Positions 48,963 through 60,369 are shown, counted from the stretch's first letter. The stretch: 64,000 bases of DNA from Hyalella azteca (GCF_000764305.2 NW_025936440.1:20060-84059); one strand, 5' to 3'. Translations and numbers: made by a program. The notes: generated by a model not told the origin, from the sequence alone.

Positions 48963-49211
48963 TCCCGGAAAGTGACGTACTGCGGTAGAGGCTTGATAGT
49001 TCTGGGCTTTGAGGCCACAGGCCACTGAGGACACATTCCGAGGATAGTTTACGGTGACGTTGTCCATGTACAATGATGGGGCCTTATGCTGTACGGTTAC
49101 AGAAACTGTCCAGAGTTGGCTCATCCAGAACTCAAGCAGGTTCTCCTAACCGTCTTGCACGCTCAGTATTTTATAATCGACCAGTTTTAAATTGGTATTA
49201 CCGATTAAGAT

Positions 49212-50082
49212 TGTCAGGGCAAGCCCTCAAGACCGTTGTAGGAAGGAAGGACAGGGCGAACAAGCTTTGATACTTTACTAAGTTAAGGAATAAATGCCTT
49301 AAGAACTGAAAGTTGCGGGTACACAATGGCACTGTGCGTGCTTACTCATTACGTTACTCTACACTAAATCCAAACTTAACGGATATGGAATTAACAGAAA
49401 AAGTCTAAGCTTCGTATCGGCTCTTCCTTAATTCAACCACGGACAGATCGCACACACGCAGCGCCCAACTCAACTTGAGGTTTGCCATCTGAACAGAGCG
49501 GACGGACGCTGACGCGACGATGCTGGCCCGCGTAGAACTAGCTGGCTCTAGCAGCTTTAGAAGGGAAACAACAAGGGCTCCGAAGGTAACGTGGTCAGCG
49601 CCACCGAGAGGCCCACCGGCGTACCGGTACAAAAGGGACGTAGTCAGCATCAGGCTACAGGTGCTGCCGCGCTAGGGAGTTAAAGCGAGCAGACTGTTGG
49701 GGCACTGACAAAATATAGACTAATAGGAAAGTATGACTGACTAGCGAAATGACTAGCTGGCAAACGGAACGTTTAGTCAGGCCTTGAGGCTCACAACTTA
49801 CATCTAATTTACATCCATAATTGCACCCCACCTAAACCAATTGAAGTTAAGTGACACAATTTTTGTATAGTATGACAAAGACAAAAATTAACAAGTATTA
49901 ATTGTCATGAAGCAGCTACCGGTGCATACCGCAGTACAGCAAAGCAATGCTGACTGGTAACGAAGAGCGTACAAGATGCGCGCGTCTTCCTGGCTCGACA
50001 AGCAGTGGACTAAGCTACCAGCGCTCTTGAACTAACGTGACAATTTTAGCGGGAAATCTATTTTAGCGAGCTTTCTCTCACA
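49212..50082. mobile_element. Probable solo LTR, 871 bp
   Basis: Begins TGTCAGGGCAAG and ends CTCTCACA (TG...CA ends), with 5-bp flanks AAGAT (49207-49211) and ACGAT (50083-50087), one mismatch. The LCR unit at 27118-27135 shows the uninterrupted site. GC content is higher than the surroundings. AATAAA at 49288 is near the left end. No gag-pol sequence is present in the window, so the partner internal region was presumably lost by recombination. Frames inside it (for example 49405-49650) have no recognisable domain. Confidence 0.7.
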
Positions 50083-51388
50083 ACGATGTAGAACAAAATA
50101 TGTAGTGGCACCGGTGCGCGAAACTGACATTAAGCAAATGTTAGGCTACCTCATGTACTGGTTGCTGTTTAAGTTAGTTTCCCTAAATCTGGTTTTCTGT
50201 TTCAATTTATAGGGGGCAAACTTGTCTATTTTGTTATAATCATCGATTCGTATGAAAGAGGATTGAAGAACATTGATATTTCGTGGCCTTGCACTTGTTT
50301 TACTTATGTCTTATCCGTGTGTAAATAAATGCTATATTGAGATGCTGTCATTTTATGCGTCTCGACAAGTATATAACCTATCAAGTGATAGAGATTCTAG
50401 GACGACATGTTGCTAGTCCTTATTTCAACAGTAGCTTCTATATATGCTTCTCAATTTACGCTTATTAATAAATTCTATAAACCCAGGGTGTGGGCATTTT
50501 TTATTTAATTAGATGACTTCCTTTTTCAAACAGCGGTAGATTTTGCTATGACTAAGAAGCAATAGGACGATGAAATGTTAAACTAAATTTTCGTATTTTA
50601 TTCGCGTGTCCCAATCACTCGGATACGTAATAAATATATTGTCTCAATAAAGGAGTGATAATGGCTAACAATTTTACAGACATCGAAAACAGTGAAGGGA
50701 TTTTTTAAATAAGGCATATATGTAAGAGACTTCGAATATAACTAGAAATAAGCACCTTATTATATCCTTGGTAATAAAACGATATGTATTTTTTGAAATG
50801 GAATTGTAATTCTTAAAAAAATGTTATAGTAGCCCTAATTTGCTTGTATTATTAATTCATTTAACCTTGTTAGGGATATAAATAAATTCACGTAGATTTA
50901 CTCAGTTATGTCTAGGGTGTTTATTTTAAATAAGATCCGAGACTTCGTTCTCCAGGGAGAATGATTGGTAAATTTGATTTGTATGAGCTTGAATTAATAA
51001 TTTACTTAATGTTTTGTTCACCATAAGCTTGTAAATAATTTTAGACGCGGCTGCAGAATTTTGGAACCGGGCTATTAGGTTGCGCTACGCAAGACTGCAA
51101 TATAATTACCATCAGTTGGCATCTGTATATTATTGGCCCAGTTTAATATATTATATAAGAATACGCACCTAAAACAAATATATAAGAACCTATAAGATAA
51201 GACCTATAAGAACCGCACCTATAAGAATACGCTGCACCTAAAATGTGACAAAAGAAGGCAGGAAAATTTGTTTATGTTGTAATGGCACGCACGCGCTGGT
51301 GAACGTCCAAAAACGCAAAGAAACTGACTTGAACTTCATCACGTACAAAGTAGCTTTTTTTAATGAAGCTTTGGAAAGACCTTCAACC
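50083..51388 (-). repeat. LCR right part to block A, inverted
   Basis: Continues the inverted unit after the LTR. Block A (51245-51388) is cut by the single n. Confidence 0.82.
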
Positions 51389-51389
51389 N
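51389..51389. other. Single n: assembly join
   Basis: Joins block A (CCTTCAACC) to ATCAAGTGATAGAG, a word that lies about 1 kb away in the right part of a unit. The 50380-51389 and 51390-52480 segments are near copies of each other, so this join may create a false tandem copy. Confidence 0.9.
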
Positions 51390-53650
51390 ATCAAGTGATA
51401 GAGATTCTAGGACGACAAGTTGCTAGTCCTTATTTCAACAGTAGCTTCTATATATGCTTCTCAATTTACGCTTATTAATAAATTCTATAAACCCAGGGTG
51501 TGGACATTTTTTTATTTAATTAGATGACTTCCTTTTTCAAACAGCGGTAGATTTTGCTATGACTAACAAGCAATAGGACGATGAAATGTTAAACTAAATT
51601 TCATTTTTATTAGCGTATCCCAATCACTCGTATACGTAATAAATATATTGTCTCAATAAAGGGGAGATAATGGCTAACAATTTTACAGACATCGAAAACA
51701 GTGAAGGGATTTTTTATATAAGGCATATATGTAAGAGACTTCGGATATTACTAGAAATAATCACCATAGTATATCCTTGTTAATAAAACGATATGTATTT
51801 TTTTAAATGGAATTGTAATTCTTAAAAAAATGTTATAGTAGCCCTAATTTGCTTGTATTAATAATTCATTTAACATTGTTAGGGATATAAATAAATTCAC
51901 GTAGATTTACTCAGTTATGTCTAGGGTGTTTATTTTAAATAAGATCCGAGACTTCGTTCTCCAGGGAGAATGATTGGTAAATTTGATTTACGTGAGCTTG
52001 AATTAATAATATACTTAATGTTTTGTTCGCCATAAGCTAGTAAATAATTTAAGACGCGGCTGCAGAATTTTGGAACCGGGCTATTAGGTTGCGCTACGCA
52101 TGACTTCAATATAATTACCATCAGTTGACATCTGTATATTATTGGACCAGTTTAATATATAATATAAGAGTACGCACCTAAAACGAAAATATAAGAACCT
52201 ATAATTTTAAGGTAAGCCTTATAAGAACCGCACCTATATGAATACGCTGCACCTAAAACGTGACAAAAGAAGGCAGGAAAATTTGTTTATGTTGTAATGG
52301 CACACACGCGCTGGTGAACGTCCAAAAACGCAAAGAAACTGACTTGAACTTCATCACGTACAAAGTAGCTTTTTTTAATGAAGCTTTGAAAAGACCTTCA
52401 ACCAAAACATTTAAGCTCGTAGCGCTTTATACTCTCTTCCTGTCTATTAAATTCTCAGTGGCACCGCACGTACATATTTTGGTATAGTTCGGCAGGCATT
52501 TTCATACGAGTTCGATTGACATTTTGGTATTATATTACTATGAAAAACTATTATTATAATCTCAAACATATATAATATTATTATATTCTGATTGATATTG
52601 GTATAGTTTGACAGGTATTTTCAAACGAGTTCAGACGTTGCTTGGTATTGATTATATATCTTTAATTAGAAAACCCCGTTGTTTGGATAAAATTCTAAAT
52701 ATGTAAATAAAAAAACCTCTTCTTACTTTCTAACAAAACTCCAATCCACACATTTCTCTATCCTCAGTATTTTTTTACCAGTTCGATCGCTGGCAAGAAA
52801 ATGCATTTTATTACTTGCTATAATATAGCAGGTTAGCCTGGCTTTGCCGGATAACTTCTATTTAAAAATTCCATTTATAGGAATGAAATTATAAAATGTT
52901 TATTGAAGGAAAAGCTATTCAAACTTACACATGGAACGGTCATTTACCTGCCTTTACTCTTCTATTTTTCTCAAGAGGTTGTCGCTTACGCGCAGTTTTC
53001 AACGAATTAACAATTTGCTAGCAATGAAAAACAGTTGGCTGAGCTGCGTCCGTCACAGTCGCACACGTAAGTTTTTCCATCATTAAAAGTTCTCGTTCAA
53101 ATTCTATGTGCCTTCCGGCCACCAAAAATATTTAAACATCATTTAGAAATTATTTAGAATCTGAATCTAGTATGAGCCGACAATAGTAAATGTATACTGA
53201 TAACATGGCGTGATTTCAGGTATGACTAATGTAGATACGAGTCGATGAAGCACAGAAAATTATCCCACTCTGAACTTTGAGTACATTTCGTCTCTAACAT
53301 TTAATATATATATTTTTAGTGTTAGTATGTATTTGAACTACTGATGTTTCATTCGACAATTAACTATGGCTCTAATTTTTTCGTTTATTTTGAATAAGTT
53401 TTACATAATTCAGAGTAAATTATATTTTACGATGGTCTCCAGTGTTCATTATTTACGGAATTCATGAAAATTGTTTCACTTTACTGAATTGTTAAATGTT
53501 AATCACACCGTTGTGGCCCGAACATTAACAAAACTAATAACGGAAAGTCTAAATTTGAAGAATATTCTCGAGGCTTTTATTCTTCACTATGCAAGCCTCT
53601 CATTCATTTTTATTCATTTATTAACATTCATCGTCGTCATCGTCGGACGT
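51390..53650 (-). repeat. Inverted LCR unit
   Basis: Right part, block A (52260-52487, frame intact), duplicated segments, core (about 52935-53060), hairpin GGCC-GGAA-GGCA on the minus strand (53109-53120), start block, minisatellite remnant. Confidence 0.83.
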
Positions 53651-54574
53651 GAGGTACCCAGCTGACGGTGACGTCAGAGATGATGTCAGGAGGTTACAAG
53701 CGCATGTTTAATAGTTTTTTAACTTGAGGCCACAGGCCACAGAGGACGCATTACGGTGTAACGCAGGTGAAGTCATGTGATACGTGAAACTGGTAAACTG
53801 GTCCAACAATATACAGATGTCAACTAATGGGTTTTTTGTACCATAATAATAGATGCTCTAGGATTTTTTCTCAATGAAAATTTTTTTGCTCCAGGAAATT
53901 TTTTTTTGCACTAGGATTCTTTTTTTTTCTCTAGGAAAAGATTTTTTCTTAGGATTTTTTCACTGTAGTACAATTTTTTTGCTCAAGTAAAAGTTTTGCT
54001 TGTGCTCTAGGAAAATTTTCTCTAGCCGAACCGTGTTAAGTGCGTTCCATTTTAATGACCATCTATAAACATTATATATTTTATATAAAACTATTCCCTC
54101 TCTGGAAACATATTAATAAACTCTGCTTGTTACCATTGCTTCCGACATTACCGCCCTGGATGTTGTTATCTCGGTCAGAATCAAGTTTTTTCATTAATTA
54201 TAATTAATTAAGCATTTCAATAGAATTTATTTCATCATTTTTACCGCCAGTCTCAAGTCGGTGGTTCGAATTTGTCAATTTAAAGTCTTTCAACTGCTGG
54301 TTTTAATGTCGATTAAAAATCTTATTATGGAAGTGTGTTTAAATAAATATTTGGTTTAAATTAATAAAATATTTTGCTTAATCCTTTCGAGTTTTTTTTT
54401 GTATTATTTTATTTTCATGCCCATTGCAGATGCTTAATGATATTCAGGTAGGTATAGCATTGCCTATAATTATAGACTATATTGTATAATATAGTCTACG
54501 GACCAAAACCGCCTCTGGAAGGAATAGCATTGCGTACAATTGTAGACGATGTTGTATGATTTAGCCTATAACGA
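53651..54574 (-). repeat. CTAGAG block and palindromic block, inverted
   Basis: CTAGAG tract at about 53845-54030, then the AT-rich block and palindromic words (TATAGACTATATTGTATAAT) up to the CR1-like fragment. Confidence 0.78.
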
Positions 54575-54899
54575 CATTTCTTCTCGCTTCGAATCACCGA
54601 CATGTGGAACAGCCTCCCCGATGACATCGTTGACGCTCCGAGTATGATCGCGTTCAAGAACAGACTAGATAAAGCTATGGAAAAATATATGTTCAGATTT
54701 GAAATGCCTAGCACCATATCGAACCCGGTGGAAGTCTAGTAGCTATTTCAAACTATCGTCAGTCATGAAAAGATCCGGTCAAATGACACGATATTAGATC
54801 TTCTGTGAACAAGGCAGGAAAAGCACAATAATCAGCGACAAGCCACATCAGGCCTACACTGCAGCGCCGACATCACTATGTTAAGTTATGCTACAAGTA
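54575..54899 (+). pseudogene. CR1-like LINE 3' end fragment
   Basis: TTTCTTCTCGCTTCGAATCA encodes the FFSLRITDMWNSLPDDIVDA-like end of the family, followed by a 3' UTR with TCAGCGACAAGCCACATCAG and a TTAAG/TTATG tail. Sister of 10811-11117 and 39230-39537 in the opposite orientation. Confidence 0.8.
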
Positions 54900-54907
54900 T
54901 ACAGTGG

Positions 54908-55026
54908 CAGAGCTGGGCAGCGATACTTCGAAATGTAGCCACCGCTACCGCCAAAATAGCTTAAATGTAGCGCCGCTACTGAACATGTGGCGGCCGCTAC
55001 ATGTAGCGAGCTATTGCCCACCTCTG
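54908..55026. mobile_element. hAT-type MITE, 119 bp
   Basis: TIRs CAGAGCTGGGCA and TGCCCACCTCTG (inverse with one mismatch). Flanks TACAGTGG (54900-54907) and TACAGCGG (55027-55034) form an 8-bp duplication with one change. The empty site is TACAGTGG at 23352-23359, and CCAGTGGTCTCAAG in inverse form near 10785 and 39205. Subterminal ATGTAGCG words are repeated on both sides. It shares its left end with 45467. Confidence 0.92.
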
Positions 55027-55084
55027 TACAGCGGTCTCAAGTATTCACTAGTAAACGGTTTTATTGCATTTTTTTCACTTCGCT

Positions 55085-55849
55085 AAAAAATTCATTCACT
55101 GTCTGGCAAATATTTTCAATGTCTGTGAAATAGTTAGCTATTATCACTCACTTATAGAGACTATATTTTTATAATGCGTACGAGTGATTTGAATACGTCA
55201 ATAAAAAAACGAAATTTTGAATTAAACATTTTATCGTACTATTGATTCTTTGTCTTAGTTAAATCTACCGCTGTTGGAAGTCGTCTAATTAAAGAAAAAA
55301 ATTGCTCACATCCTTGGCTTCTAGAATTTATTTTATGTAAATTAAGAAGCATAAATAGAAGCGACTGTTAAAATAAAGACTGGCAACTTGTCGTCCTAGA
55401 ATCTCTATCACTTGATAGGTTATATATTTTTCGAGGCGTATAAAATGACAGCATCTCAATATAACATTTTTCACACACACGGATATGACATAAGTAAGAG
55501 AAGTGTATGGCCACGAAATATCAATGCAATTTACTCGTCTTTCCTTTGATCTGATGTACTCGTCTGATCGATGATTATCACAAAATAGATTAGTTTGCCC
55601 TAATGAATTGAAACAGAAAACCATTTAAGCGGGAAACTAACTTAGAGAGCAACCCGCACGTGACATGTGCTTGATGTCAGCTTTCGTGCACGGGTGTTTC
55701 GTTTTATATCGTGTTACGAATGTAAAACTGGTCGATATTTAAATAATGATCCAGAAAGACGGTTAGGAGAACCTGCGTTCTGGATGAGCCAACTCTGGAC
55801 AGTTTCTGTAACCGTACATCATATGGCCACATCATCTATTATATACATA
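55085..55849 (+). repeat. LCR right part
   Basis: From the AAAATTCATTCACTGTCTGGC segment to the SINE site. The 98-residue minus frame at 55328-55624 and the 111-residue plus frame at 55667-56002 lie in repeat and SINE sequence. Confidence 0.8.
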
Positions 55850-56098
55850 CAGCGGATTCAGTGTTTAGTTGGCCGTAGCCTCGTAGGTCTGTCGCCGATT
55901 CTTAACATCGCAGAAAATTCACAGCTTGTTGCGGTCTCAAACTCACAACTCACGGCTACAGTTCTGCTGTGCTTAACTGCCCGGCCTCCTCACCGATTCT
56001 GACCAGAAACTGGTGCACAGGTAGTTGGGATCGAACCCGCGCCTCTCTGCTCCAATGCTAGTACTCTGAACTGTAACCACTGAGCCACTCTGTCTAAG
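55850..56098 (-). mobile_element. tRNA-derived SINE (copy 6)
   Basis: Near-complete. Box B GGTTCGATCCCAAC on the minus strand, box A-like AGTGGCTCAGTGG, and a tail with TTAAGAATCGGCGACAG. Same LCR site as copies 2 and 3. Confidence 0.85.
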
Positions 56099-56152
56099 GT
56101 TACCACTGGGCCCCCATTAATTAATTATAATTAATGGAAATATGGATGTTGA

Positions 56153-56300
56153 CCCGTACGTCTGACGTGACCGTCAGCTGGGTACCGTACGTCTGACGTC
56201 ACCGTCAGCTGGGAACCGCACGTCTGACGTCACCGTCAGCTGGGTACCGCACGTCTGACGTCACCGTCAGCTGGGTACCGCACGTCTGACGTCGACGATG
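56153..56300 (+). repeat. 31-bp minisatellite, about 4-5 units
   Basis: Same unit as 932-1398, with three perfect TGACGTCA sites. Confidence 0.9.
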
Positions 56301-57080
56301 AATGACATTAAATGAATATGAATGAATGAGAGGCTTGCATAGTGAAGAATAGTAGCCTCGAGAACATTTTTAAAATTTAGACTTTCCTTTATTAGTTTTG
56401 TTAAAGTTCGGGCCACGTCGGTGTGTGTAACATTGGGGAACTATTCAGCAAAGTCAAACCAAATTTTATAAATTCCAAGAATAAGGAAAACAGGACCCCA
56501 TCGTAAAATACAATTTACTCTGAATTATGAATAAAAGAATTCAAAATAAACGAAGATATGGGAGGCAAAATTTATTTTGAAATGGAACATCATTATTTAC
56601 AATAAATGTCGACAATAAAAAAATAATATATTTCATGTAAGAGACGGAATGTGTTCAAGCGGGACAATTTCCTGTGCGTCATCGACTCGTGTCTACAGTA
56701 GTTATGCCTAAAATAGCGCTATGTCATCAGTATCCATGGACCGGTCTCGGCGCACACAATTTCATTTGGAGAACAGCGGACGAAAAAAATCGCAATTGAA
56801 CTATTTTTGTAGGCTGAAAAGCCACTAGAACTTAGGCGATAAAATTAAAAGGTTGCGAAACTTGCATGTGCAACAGTCCCGTTCGAAGCTCAGCCAACTG
56901 CTTTCCATTGCCAGCAATTTGTTAATTGATCTGATAATCTGATCGTATACGACAACCTCTTGAGAGCAATAGAGGAGTAAACGCAGGTAAATGAGAGTTT
57001 TATTTGTTAGCTTGAATAGGTCTTCCTTTGATAAATATTTTATAATTTTATTCCTAAAAGTGGAATTATCAAATTTAAGT
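56301..57080 (+). repeat. LCR start block, hairpin, core
   Basis: Hairpin GGCT-GAAA-AGCC at 56812-56823 and core at about 56890-57000. It ends at TATGGTCGAGTTA, the left target duplication of the Penelope element. Confidence 0.84.
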
Positions 57081-57216
57081 TATGGTCGAGTTATATAGAG
57101 TTTCAACAGTTTTTCAAGTTTTCTAAAAACTTCCTTTTCAATTACACATAGGCGCTGAATAATGATTCTGGATAAAAAAGACACGATCGCAGTTCTGAAA
57201 TAAAAATCCATATATT

Positions 57217-57255
57217 CTAACGTTTCGGCTATCTACACTTTAGCCATCATCAGAG
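57217..57255 (-). ncRNA. Hammerhead-like motif, left inverted arm
   Basis: Minus strand: CTCTGATGA, stem II GGCTA/TAGCC, GAAACGTTAG. It mirrors 59257-59296 with changes only in the stem II loop. Confidence 0.5.
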
Positions 57256-57446
57256 TAATTAAGATGATAATCTGGAAAGAATAGAAATTCAGATAAGTAT
57301 ACAGTAAACTAAAATATCAGAAGAATAGAAATTCAGATAAGTATACAGTAAACTAAAATATCAGATCAGATTTTATCTATACAAATTAAGAAAATTTGAC
57401 ATCTCTTTGTATTTTACATTGATGTACGGATTAGTTTATCTAATAG

Positions 57447-59195
57447 CTATCTGATGATGAGAAAAAAGCATTACAAGATCTCAAGACCAACGACCAGATT
57501 ACCATCCAGAGGCCCGACAAGGGAGGAGGTGTAGTAATATTAGACAGAGCAGTCTATATGAAAAAATTATCTGAGCTTTTGAGCGACCCTACCAAATTTC
57601 GTTCATGTTATACTAACCAAACGCAAAAAGTTAAAGATGAGATTAACAACATTGCCAATAATCTGAAGAAAAATCACGCATCGTGGTACTGGAAAATCAA
57701 GCGAAATGGTGATTTCAACAACGGACATCTCTATGGGGTGCCGAAAATTCATAAAAATGTAGAAGATCCACCATTACGACCAATAATAAGCATTTCCGGC
57801 ACAGTCACGCATGAAATATCTCAGATAATAAATAATCTCATTCGGCCTTTCATCAATGATTCATTCATTCTAAAAAATGCTGATCAATTACTTCTAGAAA
57901 CTGGCTCTCTAGTCCTACGTAAAGGTAATAAATTGGTTTCCCTGGATGTGGAGAGCCTGTTCACGAATGTTCCCGTTGGACCAACTATCGATATTATCAT
58001 GGAACGATGCTACCACCATACTGGACTGCCATGCATGTCCGGATTTACCGGCTGCTACCTTGCGTGAATTGCTGCACATCTGCACGACAAAACTCCGTTT
58101 GAATTCAATAATCAAACCTACACGCAACTTGACGGGGTAAGCATGGGATCCCCACTCGGCCCAACCTTTGCAGACTTTTATATGTCCAATTTGGAAATTA
58201 AATTACTGAATGAAAATAAAGCCTCCAACCCGCTATTTTACAGACGTTATGTTGATGATATAATAGCCATCTTTGAAAACAAGTCTCATCTGAATTGGTT
58301 CAAAATACGCCTGCACCGCAACTCTGTTCTCAAATTTACCCGCGAAGCACCGTCCTACAATCAATTTCAATTCTTGGATACCAATTTCAGTATTCAAGAC
58401 AGTGGAAACCTATCAACAGCAGTCTACATCAAACCTACTGACAGGGGTATCTACTCCAGCTTCCAATCGTGTTCACCTCTAAACTATAAAAAGTCGGTCG
58501 TGAAAACCCATGTCAATAGGGCATTGAAATATTCATCCGACTGGCCATCGTCTCATTCGGAAATTCAGAGAATTAAACAAGTTTTTGCTAACTGTAACTA
58601 TCCCCAAGCCATAGTGGAACGAACCGTCAATAACACCCTCGCAAAGTATCATTCAACTAATAGCGACGACATGAATAAATCAGAAATAAATTATTTTGTA
58701 GAATTTACCAACCTTTCGACTTTCAAGCGAGGCCAGAAATTACTGCGTAATATTGTAAAAGATCATGTCAAGTCCACAGATGATCACAAATCAGTCTCGG
58801 TAGCTGGATTCTACAGGCCAATTAAGCTTTCATCTGCATTTTCTACAAGACCCCAGAAAACCAGTTCCACAAGGACTCGTGTTGTGTATCGTTTCGTGTG
58901 CCCCATTGATGGCTGTAATGCCTCATATCTCGGATACACCACTTGCACTTTGGAACGAAGACGTAAACAGCACCGTTATAGTAGCAGCAGCATCCACAAG
59001 CACTTCGTTGAAGCAGCACCCAGCCCTGTTCCCAACAACATATCTGACTGCTTCTCTGTAATTCATTCTTTTTCTGAAGTATTGGACCTTAGAATAGCGG
59101 AGGCAATAGCTATTAGACAAAATAATCCTTTCATCAATGTAAAATACCAAGAGATGTCAAATTTCCTTAATTTGTATAGATCAAATCTGATCTGA
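57447..59195 (+). pseudogene. Penelope-like polyprotein: reverse transcriptase plus GIY-YIG endonuclease
   Basis: Open from 57447, after a TAG, with no full N-terminus. Visible order: RPDKGGGVVILDR (N-terminal RT region, about 57505), LYGVPKIHK, PLRPIIS, LVSLDVESLFTNVP (catalytic Asp, motif A), MGSPLGPTFADFYM (motif B, 58143), YVDD (58248-58259, catalytic pair), then a C-terminal domain with CPIDGC, YLGYT, an Arg-rich helix LERRRKQH and IAEAIAIRQNNPFIN. The last part is the GIY-YIG nuclease that distinguishes Penelope-like elements. Two opposite single-base shifts near 58030-58045 and about 58090 throw the frame out for about 60 bases and create a TGA at 58065. All else is open to the TGA at 59193-59195. 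Confidence 0.93.
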
Positions 59196-59256
59196 TATTT
59201 TAGTTTACTGTATTTTTATCTGAATTTCTATTCTTTCCAGATTATCATCTTATTCA

Positions 59257-59296
59257 CTCTGATGATGGCTAACGTGTAGATAGCCGAAACGTTAGA
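59257..59296 (+). ncRNA. Hammerhead-like motif in the Penelope 3' end
   Basis: CTGATGA at 59259-59265, an unpaired T, stem II GGCTA (59267-59271) and TAGCC (59281-59285) with a 9-nt loop, GAAA at 59286-59289, then CGTT and AG. AG (59294-59295) can pair with CT (59257-59258) as a two-base helix I. Stem III would be only ACGT, so cleavage might need a dimer. Confidence 0.5.
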
Positions 59297-59906
59297 ATAT
59301 ATGGATTTTTATCTCAGAACTGCGATCGTTTCTTTTTTTATCCAGAATCATTTTTCGACGCCTAAGTGTAATTGAAAAGGAAGTTTTTAGAAAACTTGAA
59401 AAACTTTTGAAACTCTATATAAAAAGAAAGTCCGATTTATAATTTCTGTATGGTCGAGTTAGGAATAAAAAGCATTCTCTTAACATAACATAACATAACA
59501 TAGTGATGTCGGCGATGAAGAGTAGGCCTGATGTGGCCTGTCGCCGATTCTTGTACTTTTCGTGACTTGTTCACAGAAGATCTAAAATCGTGTCATATGA
59601 CCCGATCTTTTCAGGACTGACAATAGTTTGAAATAGCTACTAGACTTCCACCGGGTTCGATATGGTGCGAGGCATTTCAAGTCTGAACATATATTTCTCT
59701 ATAGCTTTATCTAGTCTGTTTTTGAACGCGTTCATACTTGGAACGTCGACGATGTAATCGGGGAGGCTATTCCACATGTCGGTGATTCGAAGCGAGAAGA
59801 AATGTATCCGCGTTGACAAGTTGCAATGCAGTTTTTTAGTTAATAGCTGTAGCACTTGGTGTTGGTTCTTGTTTTAAATTAAATATATTGGCCCCATTAA
59901 ATATAT

Positions 59907-60179
59907 TTATATGGAAATATCGAGCAGGATCAAGTCGGTCTGACCACCCCTGTCGACCTCCGCTGCAAGGTCATCCACCGTCAGGATCAGCTGGGTTTCA
60001 CAGGACCTCCCGTTCCGGAAGCCATGTTGCGCGTCGCTGAGAATGCTGTTGCGGTCGAGGTGGTCTGTGATCTGCGATCTGATGATATGCTCTAGGAGCT
60101 TACAGCACACGCAGGTCAAAGAAATGGGCATGTAATTGACCGCCTGACTACGGTCTCCTTTCTTGAATACTGGCTGCAC
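59907..60179 (-). pseudogene. CR1-like reverse transcriptase, N-terminal part
   Basis: Minus strand: QPVFKKGDRSQAVNYMPISL, TCVCCKLLEHIIRSQI, LSDAQHGFRNGRSCETQL, then GGQTDLILLDIS, where motif A (normally DFSKAFD) begins and the copy breaks. Motifs B to E with the catalytic YxDD are deleted. The distal NAFKNRLDKA segment follows about 50 bp on. Confidence 0.88.
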
Positions 60180-60369
60180 CAGGGCATGCTTCCAGATGGC
60201 AGGGACGACTCCTGTGGACGGCGATCTGTTAAAGAGAGCCGTCAGTGCAGGTGCTAGCTCAGGGGCCGTCTCTCTGAGAAGTCGACGTGGGATTTTGTCC
60301 GGGCCGACGGCTTTCCTGGGGTTCAGACCGGAAAGAAGTTTCCTGACTCTTATATGGTGGACACGGAAT

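Larger units (their letters stand above)
46460..49206 (-). repeat. Inverted LCR unit
   Basis: Associated block, 15-bp minisatellite (46862-46932), right part, truncated block A (about 47750-47830), core (about 47835-47950), hairpin GGCC-GAAA-GGCC on the minus strand (47997-48008), start block, minisatellite unit (about 48540), AT palindrome (48638-48715). Ends at the solo LTR target. Confidence 0.83.
57094..59448 (+). mobile_element. Penelope-like retroelement with inverted end copy
   Basis: Flanked by a perfect 13-bp duplication TATGGTCGAGTTA (57081-57093 and 59449-59461). The left 57094-57424 is an inverted copy of the element's own 3' end (59132-59428), including the last codons of the ORF. 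The middle is a 5'-truncated RT/GIY-YIG frame. The left arm carries a tandem 43-bp duplication (about 57279-57363) absent on the right. Such partial inverted copies are known from Penelope insertions. It sits in the LCR segment that reads AAGTTATTGTCGAGT in empty copies (for example 2249 and 25391). Confidence 0.92.

Noticed and set aside
49405..49650. 81-residue minus ORF as a host gene
   Set aside because: Contained in the probable solo LTR. No recognisable domain or conservation.
57094..59448. LTR retrotransposon with long terminal repeats
   Set aside because: The ends are inverted relative to each other, and the coding domains (RT plus GIY-YIG) are Penelope-type. No protease, RNase H or integrase.
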